Origin: Amycolatopsis sp. DSM 110486
GTDB lineage: Bacteria > Actinomycetota > Actinomycetes > Mycobacteriales > Pseudonocardiaceae
Assembly: GCF_019468465.1 (NCBI RefSeq)
Contig: NZ_CP080519.1
Coordinates: 496,001-560,000 of the forward strand
Reading direction: 5' to 3'
Length of the DNA stretch: 64,000 nt
Shown here piece by piece: positions 51,027 through 59,824 of this stretch; the first letter of the stretch is position 1, and the number at the start of each line of letters is the position of its first letter. The notes under the pieces are model-generated. The model was not told where the DNA came from and searched no databases. It worked only from the letters and a program-made list of their open reading frames with translations. Both the position numbers and the translations under genes were made by a program.

Positions 51027-51936
51027 CGAAGAACCCCGATCGGGCCACGAACACACCGGCGACCACGAGGCCGATCAGCAGCAGCTCGACCGAGATGGCC
51101 GCGGCCGTGTTCACGTTGTTGTTCTGGAAGGCGAAGTCGTAGGACAGCTGGTTGAGCGAGTAGTCCCGGCCGGCGACGCCGACACTGGCCTGCGAAAGCA
51201 GCTGCGGTTCCACGAACAGCTGCGTCCCGCCGGCGAACGCCAGGATCGCCATGTAGACGATCCACTTGCGCAGCAACGGGATCTGGATGTGCCACGCCGT
51301 GCGCCACGCCCCCGCACCGTCGATCCGGGCGGCTTCCAGCAGATCGGGAGAGATGTTGTTCAACGCTCCGTACATCACCACGATCCAGCCGCCCGCGCCG
51401 GTCCAGAACGCGATCAAGGTGAACAGCACCGGCAGGTGGCCCGGCGCCACGACCTGACCGAAGGTGCTGAAACCCAAGGCACGCATCAGGAAGCTCACCG
51501 GGCTCACCGTCGGGTCCAGCACGAACAACCAGACCATCACACTCGCCGCACCGGCGAGCGCTCCCGGAATGTAGTACAGGAACCGCAGGACCCGGCTCAC
51601 CCCGCCCGAGCGCAGGCGATGCAACACCAGAGCCAGCCCGACCACAAGCACCACCAGCGACACGAGCCAGCACACCAGGTACAGCGCCACGTGCCCGATG
51701 GCGGACAGGTACCGGAAGTCGCCGGCGGCCGCGACGAAGTTCGCCAGGCCCGCGAAGTTGTCGCCGGCGTCGGTGAACGCGAAGTACACCGCGTACACCG
51801 TCGGCACGACCCCGAACGCGATCAGCAGCACCACATACGCGGCGACGAACAGGTGCCCGCCCCGGCCCGGCCAGGTCGCCCGCCGTCGTCGCGACGGGCT
51901 CCTGACCGGGCGGGCGGTGGTGGACGCGGTGCTCAC
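51016..51936 (-). CDS. Carbohydrate ABC transporter permease (MalF-like)
   Basis: A GTG start at 51936 overlaps the stop of the binding-protein gene (GTGA). The 306-residue protein (VSTASTTARPVRSPSRRRRA) has six membrane helices and the EAA loop LLEAARIDGAGAWRTAWHIQIPLL of the MalF/CUT1 type. It forms the membrane channel with the MalG-like protein. Confidence 0.92.
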   Translation of the reverse strand: MSTASTTARPVRSPSRRRRATWPGRGGHLFVAAYVVLLIAFGVVPTVYAVYFAFTDAGDNFAGLANFVAAAGDFRYLSAIGHVALYLVCWLVSLVVLVVGLALVLHRLRSGGVSRVLRFLYYIPGALAGAASVMVWLFVLDPTVSPVSFLMRALGFSTFGQVVAPGHLPVLFTLIAFWTGAGGWIVVMYGALNNISPDLLEAARIDGAGAWRTAWHIQIPLLRKWIVYMAILAFAGGTQLFVEPQLLSQASVGVAGRDYSLNQLSYDFAFQNNNVNTAAAISVELLLIGLVVAGVFVARSGFFDAD

Positions 51937-53300
51937 TGACTGACCTCGTAGCCGTTGGACCGCGCATAGTCGGTGACGGCCTTCTGCCAGTCCGGCAGCA
52001 TCGAGACGATCGTCTTGCCCGCGGTCAGCCCGGGGGTGACCGTCGCGGCCCAGATCGCCTCCTGGCTGAACTGGCCGTAGCCCCAGCCCGGCCACACCTG
52101 CGCCGCCGCAGTCTGCAAGGGCCCGGTGATGTCACCCGAGTAGTAGCCACTGGACGCCTGCTTCGCGAGCCAAGTCTTCGCTGCCGGCGCGTACGCCGGG
52201 TAGCCTGGTGAGACCTTGCCCTGGTACTCGTCGGAGGTGGCCGCCCACGTGAGGAAATCGGCGGCGTCCTTGAGGTTGGCGCTGTGGGCCGACAGCAGCC
52301 AGGTGCCACCGCCGACGTTGCCGACCGAAGGCGCGTTGTCCCCGGCCCACTGCGGCAGCGGAGCGGCCGCGATCTGGCCCGCGGGCGTCTTGAACGCCTC
52401 GTTGAAGATCGAGCTGCCGAACCACGAGGGCCCGGGCATCATGAGGACCTTGTCCGCGGAGTTCTTGTCGAAGTCCGAGCTGAAGACACTGCTGGTCGCC
52501 ATGGTGTGGTTCTGGACGAGGCTGTCGAGGAGCGCGGCCATCCGCGTGCACTCGGCGCTCGTCGTGTCCACCTTGACCGCCTTGGGGCCGGTGATCCGGT
52601 TGGCGCCGCACTTGCTCGCCCACAGGTAGATCTCCGGGGTGAAGTTGTCCCCCGCCGTCCCTACGAGGTAGCCCGGGTGCTCGGTGGCCAGGCGTTTGCC
52701 CAGAGCCTGGTACTCCTCCCAGGTCTTCGGCACCTGATAGCCCCACTGCCGCATCAGCGGTGCGTTGTACCAGAGCACGGTCTGCGCGAGATCGTTGCGC
52801 ACGCAGTAAAGCGTGCCGTCGACCGTGCACGGGTCGTTGGCGCCCGGAGTCCACCCGCGCAGGGTGGCGTCGGGGACCAAGCCCTTGTTCAGCGGCGCGG
52901 TGAACCCCGCCTGCACCGCCCAGGAGGCCTCGTTGTTCTGAGAGCTGAAGACCACGTCCGGCCAGCCGCTGCGGGTGCGGTTGAACAAGCTCACCTTGGT
53001 CTGCAGGTAGTTCGAACCGTTGGCGTCGCCGTCGTAGGTGACGATGTCCATCTTCACCGCCGGATGCGCCTTCTGGTACAGCTGCGCGGCCGGCAGCCGC
53101 GTCGAGTCGACCCAGACGGTGAGCTTCCCGCCCGTCTGCTGCACCGGCTGGAACCCGTTCTGCGCACCGGATCCGGTCCCGCCGTTGCCGCACGCGGCGA
53201 CCGCGGCCAGCACGGCGGCGACGCCCAGCGCGAGACCCGCGAACCGGGCGCGGCGGTGGGTTGCTCTCCTGGCGCCGGCGGCATCGGCTTTGGCTGTCAT
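51933..53300 (-). CDS. Extracellular sugar-binding lipoprotein (ABC importer)
   Basis: From the ATG at 53300 the 455-residue precursor (MTAKADAAGARRATHRRARF) has a lipoprotein signal with lipobox AAVAAC near residue 36. Type 1 binding-protein features follow: GKLTVWVDSTRLPAAQLYQK, MDIVTYDGDANGSNYLQTKV, and a Trp-rich C-lobe (VWPGWGYGQFSQEAIWAA). First gene of the locus; its upstream region holds the 26-bp palindrome of the divergent FadR-type regulator. Confidence 0.92.
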   Translation of the reverse strand: MTAKADAAGARRATHRRARFAGLALGVAAVLAAVAACGNGGTGSGAQNGFQPVQQTGGKLTVWVDSTRLPAAQLYQKAHPAVKMDIVTYDGDANGSNYLQTKVSLFNRTRSGWPDVVFSSQNNEASWAVQAGFTAPLNKGLVPDATLRGWTPGANDPCTVDGTLYCVRNDLAQTVLWYNAPLMRQWGYQVPKTWEEYQALGKRLATEHPGYLVGTAGDNFTPEIYLWASKCGANRITGPKAVKVDTTSAECTRMAALLDSLVQNHTMATSSVFSSDFDKNSADKVLMMPGPSWFGSSIFNEAFKTPAGQIAAAPLPQWAGDNAPSVGNVGGGTWLLSAHSANLKDAADFLTWAATSDEYQGKVSPGYPAYAPAAKTWLAKQASSGYYSGDITGPLQTAAAQVWPGWGYGQFSQEAIWAATVTPGLTAGKTIVSMLPDWQKAVTDYARSNGYEVSQ

Positions 53301-53627
53301 GACTACTCCACTCCATCGTGGGGACCGCAGGTTTACCCGAACCATGTGTCGGATATATGTCCGACACATTCGGCACGATCTACGCACCCAAGTCTTGTGA
53401 TCCGTGAGCGAGACCACGCGGTGCGGGCGGTCGCTTCGGAGCTATATAAGAGCCCGTACCAAGCCTTCCGTCAAGGGGTGCGGGCCAGTTTCCCTCAAGG
53501 AGACCTCGAGCCTGAGCCACAAAATGAGTAGTACTTATTTCTCAATCCGCTGCCGACGTGTAGGATCCTTAGGGCGGCGAGGATCAAGTCGTACCCTCGC
53601 GGTGACCGAAACGAAGGAGGCGAGTGG
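53301..53627. other. Divergent promoter region of the sugar locus
   Basis: No gene. It holds the 26-bp palindrome at 53344-53369, and a second A/T-rich element (tatataagag, 53440-53450) that may be the promoter of the GntR gene. The ribosome site GAAGGAGG (53613-53620) precedes that gene's GTG. Confidence 0.6.
53344..53369. promoter_or_regulatory. 26-bp perfect palindromic operator
   Basis: ATGTGTCGGA (53344-53353) and TCCGACACAT (53360-53369) are exact complements around TATATG. The site lies 44 bases before the binding-protein ATG and is shared with the divergent GntR gene. It is the probable operator of the sugar locus. The A/T-rich centre may overlap a -10 element. Confidence 0.85.
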
Positions 53628-54407
53628 GTGGACGGCGTGCCCGCACCGGTCGAACCCGATCCGAGTGGTGGCGACCAGGCGGCGACCCCGCCGCAGGCCG
53701 CGTACCGGCCCGGGTACGAGGTCGTCGCCGAGCAGATTCTCCAGCTCATCGCGGAGCTGCGACTCCAGGCCGGTGATCGCATGCCCACCGAGAACGAGCT
53801 GGCCACACGACTGGGGACGTCCCGCACGGTCGTGCGCGAAGCGGTCAAGATCCTCTCCGCGATCGGTCGCGTGCGCGCGCAGAAGGGCCGCGGGCTCTAC
53901 GTCGCCGACGACGAGGGCATGCTGGGTTCGGCGCGCTGGGGCAGCTTTTTCCTGCCGACCGACCTCGATCACGTCTACATGCTCTTCGAGTTCCGCCGCG
54001 TGCAGGAGATGACCGCGAGCCGGCTGGCGGCGACCCGGGCCACCCCCGGGGAGCTCCGGTCGATCGAAGCGGCCGCGGAAACCTGCCGCGAAGGGCACCT
54101 GACCGGAGAGGCGGCGCTGTTCGACCGCGGGGACGACGAGTTCCACCTCGGCATCGCGGCCGCGTCCCACAACCAGTTCCTCCTGGCCGCCGTCCGCGAA
54201 GTCCGGCGGCTGCAGCACCAGTCCAGCACGATCGGCCTGCGCGGCACGGTCGGCGGGCACGCCGCCGAGGCGATCGACGAACACGCCGCGATCTACCAGG
54301 CGATCCGCGACGGGGACTCGGAGGCCGCCGCGCAGGCCGCCGCGGTCCACCTGGACAACACCCTCGAGGACTACCGCCGGGAAATCCAGCGCCGGGTGTT
54401 CGGCTGA
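53628..54407 (+). CDS. GntR family regulator, FadR subfamily
   Basis: The GTG at 53628 with ribosome site GAAGGAGG gives 259 residues. The winged HTH is YEVVAEQILQLIAELRLQAGDRMPTENELATRLGTSRTVVREAVKILSAIGRVRAQKGRGLYV. The FCD ligand domain follows (FEFRRVQEMTASRLAATRAT, FDRGDDEFHLGIAAASHNQFL with the metal-binding Asp/His set, IDEHAAIYQAIRDGDSEAAAQAAAVHL). FadR-type proteins bind sugar acids or acyl-CoAs. It is divergent from the sugar operon and is the likely repressor at the palindrome. Confidence 0.9.
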   Translation: MDGVPAPVEPDPSGGDQAATPPQAAYRPGYEVVAEQILQLIAELRLQAGDRMPTENELATRLGTSRTVVREAVKILSAIGRVRAQKGRGLYVADDEGMLGSARWGSFFLPTDLDHVYMLFEFRRVQEMTASRLAATRATPGELRSIEAAAETCREGHLTGEAALFDRGDDEFHLGIAAASHNQFLLAAVREVRRLQHQSSTIGLRGTVGGHAAEAIDEHAAIYQAIRDGDSEAAAQAAAVHLDNTLEDYRREIQRRVFG

Positions 54408-54825
54408 CGCGCGAGGTTCGGCTCTCACCGCGCCGTCCCCCACGGCTGACCGACCGGCGGAGTCGTCGGTTCCGCCGGTGACCCGAACCCCGGCAACCTC
54501 GACCTCGGCCGGCCGGGGTGCGTGACGGCTCGGCTTTTCGGGGCAACTCACGGCCTGCGTTGTCGGTTTAGTCCAGCCCGAGCGCGAATCTCACTGAGAT
54601 CAGCCGTCGGGAAATGGCGCGGCCTCGGTGAGCAACACCGCTCGCAGCCCTCCTCCGGCCTCGGCCGGGACCGAGCGGAGTGTGGGGAATCTCCGCCGAA
54701 ACCGGCGGGCGAGTGGATGGTTCCTACCTCTTGGTCGAAGCTGGGCCGCGCTTAGAGTCTCTTGCGGCGGTAAGCGGATGCCGCCCGTCTCCTGGGGCGA
54801 ACTCGCCGGCCGAAAGAGAAAACCG
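54408..54825. other. Intergenic region between GntR and acyl-CoA ligase genes
   Basis: Open frames exist but with low-complexity, Arg/Pro/Ser-rich products and no family. A frame from 54628 runs into the ligase gene but its first 66 codons have no homology-like pattern. No clear hairpin or operator was found. Confidence 0.4.
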
Positions 54826-56487
54826 ATGCCTGAGCAGTCCCGCGTCTCCCCTCCTGCCGAGGCGACCGGCGCCGTGGAAGGGCTGATGCAGCCTCGGCCG
54901 CTGACCATCGCGCACATCCTGGAGCGCGCCGAGCGGCTGTATGCGCACAAGCACGTGACGACGGCCGGTGGCGAGCGGCTCACCTACGCCGAAGTGGCAG
55001 GCCACGCCCGGCGGCTGGCCACCGCGCTGGACTCACTCGGCGTCCCGGCCGGTGCCCGCGTCGCCACGTTCGCGAGCAACAGCCGCCGTCACCTGGAGCT
55101 CTACCTGGCGGTACCGGCGACCAAGCGGGTGCTGCACTCCATCAACATCCGGCTCTCGGCCGAGCACCTGGAGTACATCGCCGGCCACGCCGAGGACGAC
55201 GTGGTGTTCGTCGACCGTGGGCTGCTGGCGAGGATCTGGCCCAGCGCCGGGAAGCTGCCGCGGGTGCGGTACTGGGTGGTGCTGGCCGACGGCACCGACG
55301 ACCCGATCCCGGCGGACCCCCGGATCCTGGACTACGACGAGCTGATCGCCGGTGCCGAGCCGTTCCAGGGCTCGTTCGAGGAGACCTTCGAGCTCGCGGA
55401 GGAGAACCTGGCCTCGGGGCTGTGCTACACCTCCGGCACCACCGGACCGCCCAAGGGTGTGCTCTACAGCCACCGCTCGACGATCCTGCACTGCCTGGGG
55501 ACGCTCGCGGCCGGGCTCATCGGCCTGCGCGAGAGCGACGTCGTGATGCCGATCGTGCCCATGTTCCACGCCAACGCGTGGGGCCTGCCGTACGGCGCGA
55601 TGATGGCGGGCGCGTCCCTGGTGCTGCCCGGTGCGTCCGCGGAGCCGGCTCACCTGCTGGGGTTGATGGAAACCGAGCGGGTCACCGTGGCCGGCGCCGT
55701 TCCGACGGTGTGGACGAGCCTGCTTCCTCGGCTGCGCCGGCACGACCTGAGCGCCACGCGGTTCCTGCTCGGCGGCGGTTCGGCGGTGCCCCCGGCGTTG
55801 TCCGAGGCCTACCGCGCCGCGCTCGGGGTGCCCGTCACGCACTCCTGGGGGATGACCGAGATCAGTCCGGTCGGGGCCATCGGTGGCACCCGCACCCAGC
55901 ACCGGGACGCGACCGAAGCGGAGCAGGTGGCCGTGCGGGCCGCTCAGGGGCAGCCGCTGCCGCTGGTGAACGTGCGGATCGCCGACGTCGAGACCGGCCG
56001 GGAGCTGCCGCGCGACGGCCGCGCTGTCGGCGAGCTGCAGGTCGCCGGCCCGTGGGTGGCCGGCGGCTACTTCCGGACGGACGGCGGCGAGAGCTTCACC
56101 GGCGACGGCTGGCTGCGCACGGGCGACCTGGCCACCATCAACGCGCACGGGTACCTGCGGCTCGTGGACCGGATGAAGGACCTCATCAAGTCCGGTGGCG
56201 AGTGGATTTCCTCGGTCGAGCTCGAGGCCGCCCTCTCCGCGCACCCCGACGTCGTCGAAGTCGCCGTGATCGCCCGCCCGGACCCGCGCTGGATGGAGCG
56301 CCCCGTGGCCTACGTCGTCGTGCGCGAGGGCAGCGCCGCCACCGCCGAGGACCTCACCCGGCACCTCACGCCGAGGGTCGCGAAGTGGTGGCTGCCCGAC
56401 GAGTTCGTCTTCATGACCACGCTGCCCAAGACAGGCACGGGGAAACTGTCCAAGACCGCGCTGCGGGAATCGCTGCGCCCGGCCTGA
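54826..56487 (+). CDS. Acyl-CoA/carboxylate ligase (AMP-binding)
   Basis: From the ATG at 54826 the protein has 553 residues (MPEQSRVSPPAEATGAVEGL). The P-loop is LCYTSGTTGPPKGVLYSH, motif A5 HSWGMTEISPVG, A7 GDGWLRTGDLATINAHGYL, A8 LVDRMKDLIKSGGEWISSVELE and the catalytic lysine in LPKTGTGKLSKTALRE. It is a complete fatty-acid/aryl-CoA ligase type protein. Next to it are a PucR-type regulator, an acid symporter and a feruloyl-esterase-like gene. Activation of a hydroxycinnamate-like or medium-chain acid is thus plausible. Its relation to the incomplete ligase at 1-537 is by family only. Confidence 0.9.
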   Translation: MPEQSRVSPPAEATGAVEGLMQPRPLTIAHILERAERLYAHKHVTTAGGERLTYAEVAGHARRLATALDSLGVPAGARVATFASNSRRHLELYLAVPATKRVLHSINIRLSAEHLEYIAGHAEDDVVFVDRGLLARIWPSAGKLPRVRYWVVLADGTDDPIPADPRILDYDELIAGAEPFQGSFEETFELAEENLASGLCYTSGTTGPPKGVLYSHRSTILHCLGTLAAGLIGLRESDVVMPIVPMFHANAWGLPYGAMMAGASLVLPGASAEPAHLLGLMETERVTVAGAVPTVWTSLLPRLRRHDLSATRFLLGGGSAVPPALSEAYRAALGVPVTHSWGMTEISPVGAIGGTRTQHRDATEAEQVAVRAAQGQPLPLVNVRIADVETGRELPRDGRAVGELQVAGPWVAGGYFRTDGGESFTGDGWLRTGDLATINAHGYLRLVDRMKDLIKSGGEWISSVELEAALSAHPDVVEVAVIARPDPRWMERPVAYVVVREGSAATAEDLTRHLTPRVAKWWLPDEFVFMTTLPKTGTGKLSKTALRESLRPA

Positions 56488-56496
56488 ACCAGTCCG

Positions 56497-58356
56497 TCAC
56501 GACGAGGTGATCGCGATCGCGCGCAGCCCGTGCAGCCGCAGTCCGAGCTGCAGTTCCAGGTCGTCGTTGTCCCGCCAGTTCTGGCCGAGCACGCTGCCGG
56601 CGCGGTCGAGCCGTTTGAGCAGCGTGTTGACGTGCACGTGCAACGCCCGGGCGGTTGCCGCGACGTTGGCGCGATGGACGAAGTAGGCGGTGAGCGTGCC
56701 GACGAGATCGGTGCCGCGGCGCTGGTCGTAGTCGAGCAGCGGGCCGATCGAGCCGGCGATGAACCGGTCGAGTTCCCGGACCCGTTCGGGGTCGAAGACC
56801 ATCGCGTAGAGGGCGTATCGGCCCGTGGTGGCGCCCACATCGGTGTGCCCGAGCGCGCGCATGACCGCGCCGCAGCGGCCGGCGAGGGAGAAGGCGCGTG
56901 ACCAGTCGTGGTTGGTCGCCCGTTCGGCGACGACCACGACCGGGCCACCCACCGCGCGGCGCAGCCGGCGCTGGACCTCCTCGACGGTCTGCTCGTCGTC
57001 GGCGCTGGGCAGGATCATCGTGGCCCGGCCGAGGTGTTCGCCGGCCAGTCCACAATGGTCTCGCGCGATGTCGTGCAGGTGGCGCGAGAGTTCGGTCGAG
57101 GACGACGTCGCGGACTCCGCGACGAGGACGAGAACCAGGCGGTCGGGATCGATGCCGCGGGCACGGGCCCGGACGCGCTGGGCCGCGTCGATCCCCGGGC
57201 TGCCCACCATGAGCTCGGTCAGCAGCTCTCCGCTCAACCGCTCACTCGCGTCGGCGACCGCACGCTCCTTCAGGATGAGCAGTCCCATGACGTGCGTGGC
57301 TCGCTCCAGGGTCCGCAGGTCGAGATCGGCCACGTCGCCGGCTTTCCGGCTCCACGCCAAGGCGCCGAGATGGCTGTCGCCCGCCCGGATCGCCGCCACA
57401 CTGCGGGCGACACCCGCCTTCTCGACCGACGTCGTGCAGCGCCCCGAACGATGCGCGGTCCGGACGGCCTCGGCCAGGTCCGCCTCCGCCGGGGGCGGGC
57501 TCGGGTCCACGACTGAATCCCGGTGCACGACGACCGCGCCGGTCCGGTCCAGGAGGGTGACGCTGCCACCGAGCTGGTCGGCCAGGAGCTGCGCGACATC
57601 GCCGGGTGTCCCGCCCTGCAGCACCGCACCGGTCAGCACTTCGTGGGTCGCTTGCGCCCGTTCCATGACCGCCATGTGGTCCTCGATCTTCCGGTACGCC
57701 ACCTGCAAGTCCTGCAGGGCCGTCCGGCTCGCCTCGTAGAGCCTCGCGTTGTCCAGGGCCACCGCGGCGTGGTCGGCGAACGCGATCAGCAGCGCGATCT
57801 CGTCGGCTTCGAAGGACCGCTCGGTACGGTCGGCGGCGAACAGGGCGCCGACGGCTTCCCCTCGGATGACCAGCGGCACGCCCAGAAGCGCGACGAGTTT
57901 CTCGGTGCCGACCAGACGGTCGAAGCTCGCGTCGTGGTCGATCACCGTCGCGGAGGCGTAGTTGCGCACCCAATACGGCCTGCGGGACGCCAGCACCTTG
58001 CCGCCCAGTCCCACATCGGCCGGGATGCACGCCGCGAGAAAAGCAGCGGAGATCGTCCCTTCCGAGGCCCGGGCCGAGAGCTTGCCGTCGTCGCCGACCA
58101 GCGACAGGTAGGTGAAGTCGGTGCCCGTCAGATCGTGGGCGTGGTGGACGATCGACTGCAGGACCTCGTCGAGTTCGCCCAGTGCGGTCAGCGACTTGGC
58201 CGTCGCGTACAACGACGCCAGTTCACGTTGGCGGCGCAGCAGCGATACCGACTCCGCTTGCTCAGCCCGACCACCGGCCACGATGCCGTCCTCCTCCGCG
58301 CTGGTGGGCGAAAGCCCCACCGAATCGGCGTGAGGTGTGGGTGATGCACACCTCAT
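56497..58356 (-). CDS. PucR/CdaR-type regulator with GAF domain
   Basis: The 619-residue protein has an N-terminal helical region, a GAF domain (about 50-215: LDEVLQSIVHHAHDLTGTDF, VGLGGKVLASRRPYWVRNYA, GVPLVIRGEAVGALFAADRT), a short coiled linker, a middle domain, and a C-terminal PucR-type HTH (LVGTLTAYFVHRANVAATARALHVHVNTLLKRLDRAGSVLG). GAF domains sense small ligands, often aromatics in this group. It converges on the acyl-CoA ligase gene (9 bases between stops) and is divergent from the MHS transporter gene, so it likely controls the import/ester module. Confidence 0.88.
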   Translation of the reverse strand: MRCASPTPHADSVGLSPTSAEEDGIVAGGRAEQAESVSLLRRQRELASLYATAKSLTALGELDEVLQSIVHHAHDLTGTDFTYLSLVGDDGKLSARASEGTISAAFLAACIPADVGLGGKVLASRRPYWVRNYASATVIDHDASFDRLVGTEKLVALLGVPLVIRGEAVGALFAADRTERSFEADEIALLIAFADHAAVALDNARLYEASRTALQDLQVAYRKIEDHMAVMERAQATHEVLTGAVLQGGTPGDVAQLLADQLGGSVTLLDRTGAVVVHRDSVVDPSPPPAEADLAEAVRTAHRSGRCTTSVEKAGVARSVAAIRAGDSHLGALAWSRKAGDVADLDLRTLERATHVMGLLILKERAVADASERLSGELLTELMVGSPGIDAAQRVRARARGIDPDRLVLVLVAESATSSSTELSRHLHDIARDHCGLAGEHLGRATMILPSADDEQTVEEVQRRLRRAVGGPVVVVAERATNHDWSRAFSLAGRCGAVMRALGHTDVGATTGRYALYAMVFDPERVRELDRFIAGSIGPLLDYDQRRGTDLVGTLTAYFVHRANVAATARALHVHVNTLLKRLDRAGSVLGQNWRDNDDLELQLGLRLHGLRAIAITSS

Positions 58357-58423
58357 CCGCAGAGTAGTGGCTCCTTAATATGACCGCCATCACGTGCCGA
58401 TGTCCTCGACGAAGGCGGGATCC

Positions 58424-59812
58424 ATGACCAATCCGATCGCCCATCCCACCGGACAGTCCGGTGACGTCGGCTCCGACCTTTCCCCGGCCGGCCGGCGGGC
58501 CTTCCGCAAGCTCCTGGTCGCCGGGCTCGTCGGCAGTTCGATCGAGTGGTACGACTTCTTCTTGTACGGCACGGCCGCGGCGCTCGTGTTTCCCCACGTG
58601 TTCTTCCCGAACGCCTCGGCTCTGACGGGAACTCTGCTCGCGTTCAGCACTTTCTGGGCCGGATTCCTGGCGCGGCCGATCGGCGGGGTGCTCGCCGGGC
58701 ACCTCGGCGACAAGTACGGGCGCAAGCCGGTCGTCGTCGCCTGCCTGGCGGTGATGGGGGCAGCGACCTTCCTGATCGGGTGCCTGCCGAGCGCCGGCTC
58801 CGTCGGTGCACTGGCTCCGACGCTGCTGGTCGTCCTGCGCTTCGTCCAAGGACTCGCGACAGGCGGGCAGTGGGGTGGGGTAGTCCTCCTGCTCACCGAG
58901 TCCGCGGGTCCCAAGCGGCGTGGTTTCGCCGGCACGTTCGGGCAGACCAGCGTTCCCGTCGCCGTGATCATCTCCAACGTGATCTTCGTGGCCGCCAGCG
59001 GCTTCATGCCCGACGACGCCTTCCTCAGCTGGGGCTGGCGCATCCCGTTCCTGGTCAGCGTCGTCATGTTCTCGGTCGTCATCTACATCCAGTCCAAAGT
59101 GGAGGACACCCCGGAGTTCCGCGCGCTGCAGGAGAAGGCGGCCCAGTCCAGCAACACGGTGCTGCGGGCTCCGCTGGCCCAGGTCGTGCGGAGCAAGTGG
59201 GGCACCATCCTGCTCGGCTGCGGGCTCCTCTCGGCCACCAACAGCCTGTTCTACGTCAGCATCTCCGGGCTGCTCAGCTACGCGACCGACGCACTGGGCG
59301 TCAAGCGTGACCCCCTGCTCGCCGTCGTGCTGGCCGGCTCCGTGGCGATGCTCGTGGTCATCCCGTGGTCCGGGCACCTCTCCGACCGAGTGGGTCGCCG
59401 GCCGCTGATCCTGATCGGCGGCCTCGGTGTCGCCGTCTGGGCCTTCCCGTACTTCTGGCTCGTGGGCACCGCATCATTGGCCGCGATTTTCGTCGCCGTC
59501 GTGGTGGGTTTCGTCTTCCAGTGCCTCACCTACGGCCCGATCGCCAGCTTCCTCGCCGAACTGTTCGCGCCGGGCGTCCGGTACTCCGGTGCGTCCCTGG
59601 CCTATCAACTCTCCGCGGTCATCGTCAGCGGTGGCACACCGTTCCTCATGACCGCGCTCATCGCCGGGACCGGGAGCACCGTCCTGGTCGCCGTCTACAT
59701 CTTGCTGATGGGGCTGATCACCTTCGCCAGCGCCTGGTTCCTGCCCGAGACCAACCCCGCCGAAGTCCGCAACGATCCGCACGCCGTTCCGGGCGCGCAC
59801 CTCTACCGCTGA
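58424..59812 (+). CDS. MHS family MFS importer (metabolite:proton symporter)
   Basis: From the ATG at 58424 (ribosome site GAAGGCGGGA) the protein has 462 residues with 12 membrane helices. AGLVGSSIEWYDFFLYGTAAAL, then FARPIGG-like FLARPIGGVLAGHLGDKYGR and RFVQGLATGGQWGGVVLLLTES, are the signatures of the metabolite:H+ symporter family (ShiA, KgtP, ProP relatives). Such proteins import organic acids. An in-frame ATG at 58394 is a possible alternative start. The tannase-like gene starts 12 bases after it. Confidence 0.9.
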   Translation: MTNPIAHPTGQSGDVGSDLSPAGRRAFRKLLVAGLVGSSIEWYDFFLYGTAAALVFPHVFFPNASALTGTLLAFSTFWAGFLARPIGGVLAGHLGDKYGRKPVVVACLAVMGAATFLIGCLPSAGSVGALAPTLLVVLRFVQGLATGGQWGGVVLLLTESAGPKRRGFAGTFGQTSVPVAVIISNVIFVAASGFMPDDAFLSWGWRIPFLVSVVMFSVVIYIQSKVEDTPEFRALQEKAAQSSNTVLRAPLAQVVRSKWGTILLGCGLLSATNSLFYVSISGLLSYATDALGVKRDPLLAVVLAGSVAMLVVIPWSGHLSDRVGRRPLILIGGLGVAVWAFPYFWLVGTASLAAIFVAVVVGFVFQCLTYGPIASFLAELFAPGVRYSGASLAYQLSAVIVSGGTPFLMTALIAGTGSTVLVAVYILLMGLITFASAWFLPETNPAEVRNDPHAVPGAHLYR

Positions 59813-59824
59813 GAAGGGAACGGC

